Part shown: one piece after another, positions 8,277 through 18,169 of the stretch
Layout of the letters: each line of letters begins with the position of its first letter
Numbering within the stretch: position 1 is the first letter of the stretch
Origin: Emiliania huxleyi CCMP1516
Taxonomy: Eukaryota; Haptophyta; Isochrysidales; Noelaerhabdaceae
Length of the DNA: 48,823 nt
Assembly: GCF_000372725.1 (NCBI RefSeq)
Contig: NW_005195940.1
Location: forward strand, 410,113 to 458,935
Direction: 5' to 3'
Position numbers and translations under genes: made by a program
The notes under the pieces: generated by a model
Database searches by the model: none
Told to the model about the DNA's origin: nothing
The model's input: only the letters and a program-made list of their open reading frames with translations

Positions 8277-10480
8277 CTAGGCCCCCGCGGCCGCCGCGCT
8301 CTCCTCGGGCTTCGCGAGCGCCGCCAGGTGGGCCTGCACCGACTCGTCCTTGTAAGCCGCCTGCGTAGGGAAAGGTGCGGTGAGGTGGGCGGGACCACTG
8401 CCGCTGCAGCGTCCTCTCGAGATGGGCCGAGATGGGCTAGTCGAGATGGACTAGTCGAGATGGCTAGTCGACTGGCCGAGCCGAGCCGAGCCGAGCCGAG
8501 CCGAGCCGAGCCGAGCCGAGCCGAGCCAAGGCGAGCCGAGCCGAGCCGACGGCTGCCTGCGTCATCTCGACGATGAGGCTCTTGACGTCCTTGCGGTCGG
8601 CGGCGGCGCGCGGGAAGGGCAGCCGCAGCTTGAAGGTCTGCCCCTGGCGCGTCACCTGCACCATGAAGCCCAGCCGGTCGAGCGCCACCAGCTGCGCCGC
8701 CTCCACATCAGGGAGGCCGACGTAGTGCATCACCATCGCAACCTAGGCATCGCCCCGCGCGTGACCGGATGGCTAGGCAAGCCGCGCCACTGCGTCGCCA
8801 TCGCCACCGTTGACTCGGCGTGGTCGTCGTTCATGTGGCCCATCACCTAGTCATATCTCCCCATATCTCCCCATATCTCCCCATATCTCCCCATATCTCC
8901 CCATATCTCCCCATCATGTGGCCCATCACCTAGTCACTCATGACTCGCCACTAGGCCAGCACTACTCCGTGACAGCTCCGGGAGGGCGTGATCGCAGCTC
9001 CTGTGGCCAAACAACCGTTCTATGCCGGCTATACCTCGGCACATACCTCGGCTTTATCTCGGCTGTATCTCGGCTATATCTCGGTGGCCAAACACCGGCG
9101 CCGCGAACGCCTGGATCGGGTCGACCTCGGCGCTCAGATACCTGGGGAGAGATGGGGAGAGATGGGGAGATATGGTCAGGCGCGCAGGTGCCTGCGGCAT
9201 GCCGAAGAAGCCGGGGGCTATGACCGCAGCATGCGCGTGGGGGCACGGGCTGCGGCTTGAGCTGAACCCGGCGGAGTCCAGCGGAGTCCAGCGGAAGGTG
9301 GCGGGGCCCACCGGGAGGCCCGAGTACACACATGCGGGGAGAGGTGGGGAGATACGGGTCTGCCTTCCGCATCTGGGGCCTCGAGATGCGGGGAGAGGTG
9401 GGGAGATGCGGGTCTGCCTTCCGCATCTGGGCCTCGAGATGCGGGGGGATGGGGGGAGAGATGGGGAGATACGGGAGGTGTGGGGAGATGTGGGGAGATG
9501 TGGGGGCTGGCTTCCGCATCTGCGCTCGGAGGTACTCATCCGGCGACGGCGCAGCGGCACGCGCGAACCCGCCCACAAAGTTGACCGCCTTGAGGCTGGC
9601 CATGCGGTAAAAGGTGAAGTCGCCAAAGTCGACCTGTTCACAGGTGGAGGCCGTGAAGAGACGCTGTCGGGCAGCACGAAGCGCTCGCCCGAAGCTCCAC
9701 CCAGAACGCGTTTGGGTGCCGCTCCCTGTACAGCTCCTTCAGCCCCTCCTTCTCGACCTAAACGGAGGGGCGAGCGCCGTCTAGGCCGCTCCCCTCTCGT
9801 ACCGCTGCTGCAGCGCCTCGTGCGTGCTCGACCTGCTCCTTGCCCACGCGCTCCACGTCGCCGATGAGCGTCACGCGCCCGTCAGCGGCGCCCTCGAACC
9901 CCTTGGCCGTCACGGTGAGCGCCGCCTGGCCGCCCACCTTGGAGAGGTCCTATGCGACACGTGCTGGACGGTCGTGGGCGTGTCCGCGGCATGTTGGCCG
10001 GCGGCAACCTCGTCAGCGGTCCTTGGTGTGGCTCGACATGGCCGAAAAGACAAACACGGGCAGGCCGCTCGCGTCCGGCGCGAAGCCGACCAGGGCACCG
10101 TTCGGGTACCCGTCGACCTGCGACGAGAGCGTCGACAGCACCGCGTACCCGCTCGAGTAGGCGACGAGCGAGCGGGCGTCCTCGGCCATGGTGAGGCGTG
10201 CGGCACCGCGCTGGTGCTCCATCACCGCCGCCTGCACCGCCTTCTCCTCCTCGCTCAGCTCGGGCATGTTGCGTACTGCGTGGCCGCCGCGGCCGCCCGC
10301 CCCGAGCCGGTCCTCGCCCTCCTCCTCGCCCTCCTTCTCGGCAACGGTCGCGAGCGCGCGAGGCGCAGCCGGGCGCGCCGCCACCGAGCGACCAGGCGCG
10401 AGGAGGAGCGCGTCGCCGGCGGCGAGAAGCGAGGCAGCGAAGAGCAAAAGCGGGAACCACGACATGGATGGACTTTTCAT
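8277..10480 (-). CDS. HugZ/PNPOx-like protein with C-terminal DUF2470, eight exons
   Basis: Exons run 10480-10022, 9949-9833, 9757-9701, 9633-9536, 9141-9096, 8846-8808, 8742-8557 and 8360-8277. All phases close, giving 361 aa. Residues 1-~45 are a signal peptide plus Ala/Arg-rich transit-like region (MSWFPLLLFAASLLAAGDA), pointing to a complex plastid. A split-barrel pyridoxamine-phosphate-oxidase-like fold follows, with SSHTK, GFEGAADGRVTLIGDV, RERHPNAFW and VDFGDFTFYRM..VGGFARA. The DUF2470 domain begins at GHMNDDHAEST and has DRLGFMVQV and LRLPFPR. Relatives (bacterial HugZ, plant chloroplast HOZ/GluTR-binding proteins) bind heme or FMN, so a role in plastid tetrapyrrole metabolism is plausible. 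Introns use GA-AG, GT-AG and GC-AG boundaries, and every intron start resembles the start of the next exon. An alternative ATG lies at 10465. Confidence 0.88.
8478..8546. repeat. (CCGAG)n microsatellite in intron 7
   Basis: About a dozen tandem CCGAG pentamers with two imperfect units. They lie inside the last intron of the HugZ-like gene, between the DUF2470 exon and the final exon. Confidence 0.85.
8851..8915. repeat. Tandem 10-bp repeat with duplicated acceptor flank
   Basis: About six copies of ATATCTCCCC lie between two copies of ATGTGGCCCATCACCTAGTC (8833-8852 and 8916-8935). On the minus strand, each flank copy is an acceptor plus the first bases of the GHMNDDH exon. The intron therefore contains a second, non-used copy of its own acceptor. 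Confidence 0.8.
9325..9520. repeat. Intronic minisatellite repeating an exon end
   Basis: Units beginning CTCGAGATGCGGGGAG and ending CTGCCTTCCGCATCTGG occur in tandem, interleaved with GGGGAGATG words. On the minus strand, CGCAGATGCGGAAG from the donor side of intron 4 is repeated in each unit. This intron (9142-9535) is the longest of the HugZ-like gene. Confidence 0.7.
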
Positions 10481-10676
10481 GGCTGATGGGAAAATGTCGG
10501 CGGATTCACGCCGGCCAAGAGCGGGCTAACCTTGAAATCTGCACCTTGGATGGCTGCGCTTCACTCCGCCCTCCCAGCACGCGCCATTTTGGCTGCCTTC
10601 CAGCCAAGTACAGCCATCCTCCGGCCGATGGCTGCGATGGCTGTGTCCCGGCCATCTCCGCCCGGCCGCATGATGG

Positions 10677-11047
10677 CTAGCCCGAGACGGCAGGACGGCG
10701 AGACCGGGCGCGGTGCAAGGCTTGCGTGGTGCGCGTGGGGCCGTCGGGCAGCTGTTCATGATTGATGCCGTCAGCCTCAGCCGGCTGGAAGGCGTCCCGC
10801 CCACCGCTGGCCGGAGATATCTCCCGTCCGAGCTCTCCCACAATCGAGCGGGTGGCAGTCAGCCCGAGACGGCAGGACGGCGAGACCGGGCGCGGCGCGA
10901 GGCTTGCGTGGTGCGCGTGGGGCCGTCGGGCAGCTGTTCATGATTGGCGCCGTCAGCCTCAGCCGGCTGGAAGGCGTCCCACCCACCGCTGGCCGGAGAT
11001 ATCTCCCGTCCGAGCTCTCGCACACACGAGCGGGTGGCAGTCAGCCC
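10677..11047. repeat. Two tandem copies of a 182-bp unit
   Basis: CCCGAGACGGCAGGACGG starts at 10681 and again at 10863. Each unit runs through GTTCATGATTG, CAGCCGGCTGGAAGGCGTCC and GGCCGGAGATATCTCCCGTC. The copies differ at only a few positions. The gene-free stretch 10481-11158 holds little else that I can recognise. Confidence 0.85.
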
Positions 11048-11158
11048 GTGTCGTTCAGTCTCGGGACGCCGGCATGACTTCAATCCGTGAGTGCGACAGA
11101 GTGTCGTATTCACCCCGTGGCCCCCCTTTGAGCAAACGTAAACCAACCAGACCAGCTG

Positions 11159-11395
11159 AAGGTTCGCAGCACCCTGAGGGAGGCGGCGAACCAGCTGAGC
11201 AACAAACTTTCGCACGCTCAGCACCTGGACGAGGTCACATGGACCACCAAGAACTGGCACGGGCTGCAGATGCAGCGCTTGTCTGTCGTCCTCCACACCG
11301 CCGTGGCGTGGCAGACGGTGAACGAGCTAGCGTGCGGGGAGAGCGGCATTGTGCATGGTGCGGAGTGCATTGCCGTTCTTAACGGAGTCGCTTAG
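11159..11395 (+). pseudogene. Tail-family copy B (C-terminal coding remnant)
   Basis: This is an open frame of 78 codons without its own start, from AAG|GTTCGC at 11159 to TAG at 11393-11395. It has helical heptads, a W..KNWHGLQMQRLSVVL motif and a C-terminus with NELACGES..HGAECIAVLNG. It is ~98% identical in DNA to 17712-17945. Related C-termini occur in the ORFs ending near 31048 and at 35642, where the module follows a PD-(D/E)XK-like region. That suggests the 3' end of a multicopy retroelement-like gene. It ends 121 bp upstream of the ubiquitin-like gene on the same strand. Confidence 0.65.
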
Positions 11396-11484
11396 GCGGC
11401 TCCGGTGGTGAGCCGGTGTGTGTGCCAGTCCGCGCCAGTCCGCGCCCTTGTCGTGCCAGTGTGCTGTGAGAGAGGGTTGTAGAA

Positions 11485-11497
11485 CAAGAATTCTTCA
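11485..11497 (+). promoter_or_regulatory. AAGAATTCTT palindrome before a gene start
   Basis: AAGAATTCTT lies ~25 bp upstream of the ATG of the ubiquitin-like gene. The same or a near-identical word precedes another gene (18032-18042 and 18063-18073, before the ATG at 18170), and related AAGAATTT words sit near 5833 and 41247 upstream of other starts. A promoter or initiator role is only an inference from position. Confidence 0.35.
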
Positions 11498-11516
11498 TCC
11501 GGTGGCGCTTGGCTCC

Positions 11517-12272
11517 ATGAGTCTCGCCAGGCCGCTCTTGCTGTTGCTACTGCAGATTGCGGGCGAGGCGCGAGCCTTGCACGCAGGCGCCAACGCCGCG
11601 CCCGGGCAGCTGCTGCGCCGGCCCGCGGCCGCGCTGCTCCGGGCGGCGCCCTCGTGCGGCGCAGCGCTGGGTGGGGCTTCTCCGGCGGGGCTGCGGGCGC
11701 TGCGGCTGCGCGGCGGCTCGAGCCAGCTGTTCGTCAAGACGCTGTCGGGCAAGACGGTGACGGTGGAGGTGGAGGAGAGCGACTCGATCGCCGACGTCAA
11801 GGCCCGCCCATTCCGCCTCCTCTGCCGCTTCTTCGCTCGCCCGTCGTTTGCGCCGGCGGCCCCACGCCTCCGCCCCACGCCTCCGCCCCGCGCCCCGCCC
11901 TCTCGGTGCAGGCCAAGATCCAGGACAAGGAGGGGATCCCGCCGAAGGAGCAGCGCCTCATATTTGATGGGAAGCAGGCGCGCCAACCGCGCTCTGCCCT
12001 GCTCGCCGCCTCTTGCCTTCCTCGGCGTCGAATACTGCGCGAGCGCCACCGCCTCTCCGCCTGCTCTGTCAGCTCTGTCCTCGCGTCCCTGCCACCCTCT
12101 CCTTCCGCCGCGCCTGCCCGGCTGCGCTCGCCTCGTCGCCCCTCACTCGCGCCTCGCGCCTCGCTGCACGCAGCTGGACGACACGAAAACGATCGGCGAC
12201 TACAACATTGAGGAGGAGAGCACGATCCACCTCGTGCTGCGGCTGCGTGGGGGAGGCGCCGTGCGGTGGTGA
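11517..12272 (+). CDS. Signal-peptide ubiquitin-like protein (candidate SELMA plastid ubiquitin)
   Basis: Three exons (11517-11801, 11912-11977, 12174-12272) joined by two GC-AG introns give 149 aa. The N-terminus has a strong signal peptide ([20 protein letters not shown]), then an Ala/Arg/Ser-rich transit-like stretch ending [11 protein letters not shown] complete ubiquitin fold follows: [32 protein letters not shown] and HLVLRLRGG, with a 5-residue tail GAVRW that must be removed to free Gly-Gly. The equivalents of K6, K11, K27, K29, K33 and K48 are present; K63 is Glu (NIEEES). Signal peptide plus transit peptide plus ubiquitin matches PUBL, the ubiquitin of the symbiont-derived ERAD-like import machinery of secondary red plastids. 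Function is inferred from that precedent. Confidence 0.88.
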   Translation: MSLARPLLLLLLQIAGEARALHAGANAAPGQLLRRPAAALLRAAPSCGAALGGASPAGLRALRLRGGSSQLFVKTLSGKTVTVEVEESDSIADVKARPFRLLCRFFARPSFAPAAPRLRPTPPPRAPPSRCRPRSRTRRGSRRRSSASYLMGSRRANRALPCSPPLAFLGVEYCASATASPPALSALSSRPCHPLLPPRLPGCARLVAPHSRLAPRCTQLDDTKTIGDYNIEEESTIHLVLRLRGGGAVRW

Positions 12273-12966
12273 CGCCCGCACTGCCGTCGGCCGACTTCTG
12301 AGGACGCTTGTTGCGTGGAGAGGGTGGTAGAGCCGTGTAGCGAGGCAGTGCGACGGCGTCGCTCGGTGTCGCGAGGGGTGGAGGTCTCTCGCGCGTCCGC
12401 GTGCGTTCACGTTGTCCATTGTTGCTCTTTGTAACAGTCTGCGTCACACTCACACACACTCTCTCCCTCTGCTACACCTATCCGCGGGCGGCGGTGGGGC
12501 GGGGGACGTAGTGTCGAAGTCGGTCGGGTGCGGCCCGACAACGCGGAACGCCTCAGAACGCCCAGTTGACGGGGGGTCTCCGTCTCGGCCTGCGCCGTGC
12601 GCGGCCTGCGCGGCGCGCTGTGGCGCTGACCGCCGCTGTCCTCGCAAGCTGAGTGTCCCCCGAAACGATGGCGCGGCCATGCGAAGAAGCATGGGCGACT
12701 GGGCACTCCCCGCGCGTGGAATAAAGTGGGGGCTGCCGCGGTGGCGCGCGACGCGGATGCCGGTTCCGCCGCAAACGATACCATCGGGCTCTCAGACATG
12801 AATCGGCACCCCGACCGCTAGAGCGGCGCCTCCCCGCCAGCGCCGCGGCTCGAAGCTGTCCGCCGGGCCCGGAAGACATGTAGACGGGGGCAAGAGAGCA
12901 AGCGGCGGCACAACAAAAGAGCAAGCGGCGGCACAAAGCGAGGAGGAGGCGTGAGAGGCGGTGCTG
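12273..12966. other. Intergenic between convergent genes
   Basis: This holds the 3' flank of the ubiquitin-like gene and that of the BSD-domain gene. A short CACACTCACACACACT tract lies at 12443-12460. Long open frames on both strands are GC-driven, with Arg/Pro/Ala composition and no motif. No gene was recognised. Confidence 0.4.
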
Positions 12967-14351
12967 CTACAGCTTCGCCAGCTCCGCCTGCAGCTCCGCC
13001 TCCCACGCCTCCGCGCCGTCCGCCGCCTCGCCGACCGCCTGTGTAGGACACGTCAGGGACGTGTCGCGGACGTGTCCAGGACATGCCACCCGTGCCGCCG
13101 CCCCGCGGACCGCCGCGTCGACGCCTAATCACAGCCTTCCGTGTCACAGCTCTCCGTCTCGCACCGCGCCGACAGGTCGCCGTCGATGGCGCCCGCGCCC
13201 GCGCAAAGGCCGCCGCCTCTCGCCAAGCCGCCTCCGATGCACACCGCTGCCGCCGAGGAGGAGGAGGAGGACGGAGGACGGCCGGGAGGCGGGGCGCGCG
13301 CTGTTGCTCCGCGGCGGCCGCCGCCCTCGCCCCTCGCATGGCCGCTTCCTCCGCCTCCTCCGCCTCCTCCGCCTCCTCCGCCTCCTCCGCCTCCTCCGCC
13401 TCCTCCGCCTCCTCCGCCTCCTCCGCCTCCTCCGCCTCCGCCTCCTCCGCCGCCGCCTCCGCCGCCTCCGCCACCGCCTCCGCCTCTGTCGCCGCCGCCA
13501 CGCCCGCCACGCCCGCCGCGCCCTCTCCGCCTCGCCGCCTCGAGGCCGGCCTCGACCTCCCCATCCAGCTCGCCGATCTGGTCAAACTCGTGCAGAAGGG
13601 CGCGCTCGTCGGCGTCCGAGTCGGAGGAGCCGGCGCCGGTGACGAGCAGCGGAGAGGACGACGAGCCGTACGCGAAGCTGCTCCGGCCGTCCCCCCCGGG
13701 CGACGCCGGCGGCGGCGGCGCGGCGCCCGTCGCGAGGGCGTGCAGGTGGGCGAAGTAGTGGGAGAAGAATGCCTCTTCGGAGACCGCCCGCGGGACCAGC
13801 GTGTGCCTCTGCCGCTCGAGGTGCTTGTCCACCGACAGCGCCTCGAGCACCACCGCGACGGACGCGTCCAGGTCAAACTCAAACGCGGGCGACGACGCGG
13901 ACGGCGGCGGCGGGGCGAGAAAGGCAGCGCGGTTCTGGGAGAGGGCGCGCATGCGCGCGCGGACGTCGGCGGAGAGGCCCGGCGCCTCCCACGGCAGCAT
14001 CACCACGCCCACGCCCGTCCCCTCCTCCTCCGCCGCCGCCCGCCGCCCCTCCTGATCCTCGAGCGGCGAGAGGAGCGCGCGGAGGCGCCCAAGAGTGCGG
14101 GCGCGGCCGTCGCTACCGGAGCTGGAGCCGCTCGCGCCGCCGCACTGCGGCCCGCCGCCACTCGCACCGCCGCTCCCGCCGCCGCTCCCGCTCCCGCCTC
14201 CGCCGGCCGCCGTGGTGGCGGCGTCGCACCGCTTCAGCTCCGCCTCAAACTCGAGCCGCTCCTGCTCGAGCCGCTCCTGAACGGCCGCCGCCGCCGATGA
14301 GACGGCCACCGCAGCCGTGGAGAGCCACTTGAAGCCGTCCTCCAGCGGCAT
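12967..14351 (-). CDS. BSD-domain protein
   Basis: The chosen ATG is at 14349-14351 (MPLEDGFKWLST), followed by an amphipathic helix VQERLEQERLEFEAELKRC and a Gly/Ser linker. The BSD domain spans about residues 105-190, recognisable by LPWEAPG, then SVDKHLERQRHTLVPRAVSEE and FFSHYFAHLHAL. BSD domains occur in transcription factor and synapse-associated proteins; the exact role here is unknown. The last exon is clear: acceptor at 13039, then AVGEAADGAEAWEAELQAEL and AKL stop at 12967. In between, the frame enters a G-rich run driven by a triplet-type repeat at 13345-13440, so the exon joins around 13100-13560 are unresolved and part of that Gly tract may be intron. An upstream ATG at ~14459 is less likely. 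Confidence 0.75.
13345..13455. repeat. CCTCCG-type minisatellite
   Basis: Tandem CCTCCGCCT units. They read as poly-Gly, Glu-Glu-Ala or Pro/Ser-Ser-Ala depending on the frame and strand, which creates several false open frames over the BSD gene. Confidence 0.85.
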
Positions 14352-15730
14352 GCTTGGCCGACGTGCACACTCCGCCGAGACTCGTCCGCCGAGAGCGCCG
14401 CAAGCAGACGGATGGGTGCACCTCGCCGACGATTTCTTTTCGATGAGAGCTTTTTCCATTTCCTAGATCCGTTTTAGTTGGAGCACTTCACACACACACA
14501 CACACACACATAAGAGGCACGAGGAGGGCGGCGACCTCAACCGACTATGGAGGACCCGTCACCAGACGACGCAGATTGTGTTTGAGAGAGATTTTTAGCA
14601 ATACCATGTTGCAGAGCAGACGACGGTGAGGCGGAGCAGACGCGCAGGGCGAGACGAGGGAGGGAGCAGGATGTTGCGGAGATCAGCAGGAGGATGTACG
14701 ACGAGATTAGGAGCAGCAGGGACCCGAGGGACCATGTGGAAGACGGCTAGTGCTAGAGGATGTGGCCCGTGAGTTGAACAAAATCCGGGGACGCGACCCA
14801 CCTCGCCACAGACGGTCCCGCGCCTCGCCGCTATGACGGGGACACACCCCGCACCGTCCGCTGTGTCCCCGTCTTTGTCCGGAGTGAAAAGTCCAACGCG
14901 CTCGTCGGTGACGGCGTCCCCGGATTTCGCCGCGCTCGGCGAACCTCGACAGCGCTTTCGGTGGCATGCAGCTCTTTGCGCCTGAAGCTTGGAGAGCAGC
15001 TCCTCTGCTGCTCACACGCTCTGCACAGTTGGCACAGCCTACTGTGCGGCTGCCACAGCTGTGACAGCGATGGGCTCGCCCTCACTGGCCCTCAGTCACT
15101 TGTGCTGCGGCTTGTGTGAGCGACACTGCTCGGCGACTGCCGGCACACTGTGAGACCGTGGGTGTGAGGTTAAACCACGCTACCAGCGCTTGGTCACATC
15201 GGCCCCGAGGTCAGATCCTTCTACTCTGTTGATGACAAGACTTGTCTACTGGCTGGAGCCGAGCAGGAGGGCCCAGCGCACAACCCCTGTCCAACTCAGG
15301 GTCCACACCCCGTAGTCGTCTCCCCCATCGGGAGGACGACCCCGGCGCTAGTCGCCGACCACACCCACAAAGAACCCTGCACAAAGACCGCAGGGCGGGG
15401 ACCTGTTCCTTTTTACCCATCTCCTAGTAGAGGTGTCCGTTTTATTTATTTATTTACGTGCAACACGCCAATCCGAATGGCCAGATGCCTCCGGTCTGCC
15501 TCATCTATTCCCCCGTGTGTCTTTCGCCCAACGCAAGCCGCCCTCTTGCCCGCTCCGACGCTCTTGTCCCAAGCGGCCGAAGCGCGCCGCGAGAGACGCA
15601 GACCCCCCCCACCCCACCGCCGCTGTGCGTCGTGCTCCGCAGCCGCAGGGTCTGCTGCTCTCTCTGCCGTGCTCGCGCGGCGGTCCCGCAGGAACCCGCG
15701 CCCTCGCCGCCCGGCCGGGGCTGGAGAGGC
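14352..15730. other. Gene-free stretch, (CA)n tract, nothing recognised
   Basis: This is the upstream region of the BSD gene (14352 onward), with a CACACA tract at 14491-14511. Then follow ~1.1 kb with only short, motif-free frames on both strands and several GTGTGAG/CACAG words. From ~15590 to 15730 the sequence is the 3' flank of the HET-like/LRR gene and is shared with the truncated copy at 45567-45700. Confidence 0.4.
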
Positions 15731-17195
15731 TCACCAGAGGTCGATGCCGCGCTCCTCGCACACGGCCACCAGCTCAGGCTGCTCCGTGTTGTCCACGCGG
15801 AGCTCCTGCACGCGAGGGGAGGAGCGATGAGCATTGGGCGGGGGAGGGGCGTGTGGCGAGGGGGGCGTCTCGCGCCTTCAAGCTCGGGGCGGCCCCCTCC
15901 TTGAGGGCGGCGGCCAGCGCCTTGCAGCCCTCGTCGCCAATCTTGTTGCCGCCGAGATAGAGCTCCTCGAGCCGCGGCGCTGACCCCTCCTTGCCGAGGG
16001 CGGCGGCCAACGCCTTGCAGCCCTCGTCGCCGATCTTGTTTTCGTTGAGATAGAGCTTCTCGAGCCGCGGTGCTGCCCCCTCCTTGCCGAGGGCGGCGGC
16101 AAGCGCCTTGCAGCCCTCGTCGCCAACCTTGTTGCCGCTGAGATAGAGCGTCTCGAGCCGCGGCGCTGCCCCGCTCGCGAGGACCTCCGCCAGCTGCGCC
16201 GCCTCCGCGTCGCCCCAGCCGAGGCTGTCGTAGAACAGCGCGGTCGCCTTGCCAAACTGCTCCTTGAAGGCGGCCTCGTACAGCCGCTTCACGAGCGGCT
16301 TGTCGTCCTTGCCGTTGGTGAAGCTCTTCTTCTCCAGCTCCGCCGCGAACGCAGACGGCAGCAGCGGAGGGCGCCGGCCGCCCTCCTGGGTGCAGTCGTC
16401 GATGAGGCTGCGGCAGTAGTACTCCTTGCCGCCGCGCATCTTGCCGAGGTCGAGCGAGAGGGCGCTGGATTTGGTGAGGCTGGCCCAGGCGTTCTCGGTG
16501 GCGCACCAGCCGCGGTCAAAGTACGCGGCCACGTTGGTGCCCTCGATCTGGTCCTCCGCCGCGTGGCCGTCCGGGAAGGAGGTCAGCCGCAGCACCCACG
16601 TCTGCGGGTGGGAGTAGAGCGTGCCGAGGCAGCCCAGCCCCTGCTTGAAGAGCGCGTTCTGCTCCTCGGTGCGCAGGACGCCGTTGGGGGGGTCGGGGTG
16701 CTGGTGCAGCGAGCCGAAGTCCCAAAAGACGCCGAGCCGCGGGATGTCGGTGAGCAGGGCCTTGAGCGCCCTCGCGACGCGGGAGAGGTTGGCTCCGCGC
16801 GGGTCGGGGTGGTCCTTGGTCAGCCACGGGTAGGAGAGCGCTCCGACGGGAAGGCTGCCATACTTGGTGGTCGCCTCGACGAGGTCGGTGAGGGAGAGGA
16901 AGGCCTCTTTGGGCAGAGCCTGACGGTGGGTGAGGACGCCGCCCGCCTCGGCGTGGCGGATGACCCACCGCGCGTCGAGGACGGCGACGGCGCCGCTCGC
17001 GAGGACCGGCTCGAGGTCACCACCGCCGCGCTTGCGCCACACCTCCAGCTTCCCCTCGCTCACGCCAAGATCGGTGGCGGAGGGGAGTGTCGGCGGCGCG
17101 GCGGTTTCGGCGGGCGTCGGGGCGTCGCGTTCGACGGCGGGAGGGCCGGGCAGCTCCTCGGTCGGGGCCTCGACGCGGCTGGAGAAGCAGCCCAT
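15731..17195 (-). CDS. Membrane-anchored HET/TIR-like protein with leucine-rich repeats
   Basis: Two exons (17195-15876 and 15805-15731) separated by a 70-nt GC-AG intron encode 464 aa. The MGCFSS start is a classic N-myristoylation/palmitoylation motif. Residues ~115-270 have a HET-like layout: SYPWLTKDHPDPRG, GVFWDFGSLHQH, a helix before LGTLYSHPQTWVLRL, and YFDRGWCATENAWASLTK. Three or more RNase-inhibitor-type LRRs follow (LYLSGNKVGDEGCKALAAAL and close repeats). The short last exon gives ELRVDNTEQPELVAV and ERGIDLW. HET-like plus LRR suggests a recognition or signalling protein at the membrane (inference). A 5'-truncated copy lies at 44894-45566 and shares even the intron. Confidence 0.8.
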
Positions 17196-17274
17196 CGTGA
17201 GAAGTCGATCGACTTTGACAAGGACACAGGTGGAACAGAATTTTCAGTGTATGTAGCTCTTACGAACATACCCG

Positions 17275-17595
17275 CTAGAGGACGAGCAAGCCTGCTCTAG
17301 CCTTGCACGTTGCTTCCTGTCGTCTGTTGTTTGTTGTACCCTTGTTTGTTTCTCTTGGCACCTTGGAGTGCTGGGGGGGGCGACAGGAAGAATGTGGCCC
17401 TGAGTTATGTATACGCCAACTCAGGGTGTGTGGCAGCCAGCTGGCTGTGTGTCTTGTGAGCTTGTTTGTGTCTGTGTGTCGTTCGTGCGTGTCGTCATCA
17501 TCTGTCTCGCGTCCACCCATACCGCGTTGGTGTCCAGTCCGAGCCTGGCTGTTCTTCACCTTTCTACCTATGTATGTTCGTAGGGAGGTGATGAG
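17275..17595 (-). repeat. Dispersed repeat R2, copy in inverted orientation
   Basis: Read on the minus strand, this ~315-bp block aligns from AGGTAGAAAGGTGAAGAACA to GACGACAGGAAGCAACGTGC with 21244-21556 (plus). The differences are scattered substitutions and one ~10-bp indel. No stable coding frame is conserved. It sits between the end of the HET-like/LRR gene's upstream region and tail copy C. Confidence 0.8.
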
Positions 17596-17711
17596 GAGTC
17601 AGTTAGCGCGGCGGGCGGTTAGACGTTACGAGAGGCTCGGAGGTTGGAGCGGAGCGTGTCTCATTGCGTCAGGCAGGCCCACGACCGACACCCACCGGAG
17701 CGTGGCGGTAG

Positions 17712-17945
17712 GTTCGCAGCACCCTGAGGGAGGCGGCGAACCAGCTGAGCAATAAACTTTCGCACGCTCAGCACCTGGACGAGGTCACATGGACCACCAA
17801 GAACTGGCACGGGCTGCAGATGCAGCGCTTGTCTGTCGTCCTCCACACCGCCGTGGCGTGGCAGACGGTGAACGAGCTAGCGTGCGGGGAGAGCGGCATT
17901 GTGCATGGTGCGGAGTGCATTGCCGTTCTTAACGGAGTCGCTTAG
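17712..17945 (+). pseudogene. Tail-family copy C
   Basis: This is nearly identical to copy B (11159-11395), and the match continues ~85 bp past the TAG stop (GGCGGCTCCGGTGGTGAG, then repeats of GTGCCAGTCCGCGC). The frame begins at AG|GTTCGC with a stop just before it, as if only the last exon was copied. It lies ~225 bp upstream of the gene starting at 18170, on the same strand. Confidence 0.65.
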
Positions 17946-18169
17946 GCGGCTCCGGTGGTGAGCCTGTGTGTGTGCCAGTCCGCGCCAGTCTGCGCCCTTG
18001 TCGTGCCAGTGTGCTGTGAGAGAGGCTTGTCTTAAGAATTCTTCTTTCTGTGAGACTATCTCGAGAATTCTTCTTTCAACGCCAACCACATTTCGCACAT
18101 CCAAAACTATCCGTTGTGGTCGGGCGCAACCTCGACAGCCTAAACCTCGACACAGTGGAGTTAGTCTGC

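Noticed and set aside
8851..8915. Possible CRISPR-like or telomeric array; also TAGGGTGCCTC at 48517-48591
   Set aside because: Repeat units are 10-11 bp with no unique spacers, and both arrays lie within introns of a eukaryotic gene.
13083..14300. Long plus-strand open frames (Ala/Ser/Pro repeats) opposite the BSD gene
   Set aside because: They are mirror frames created by the CCTCCG repeat and high GC. The BSD motifs lie on the minus strand.
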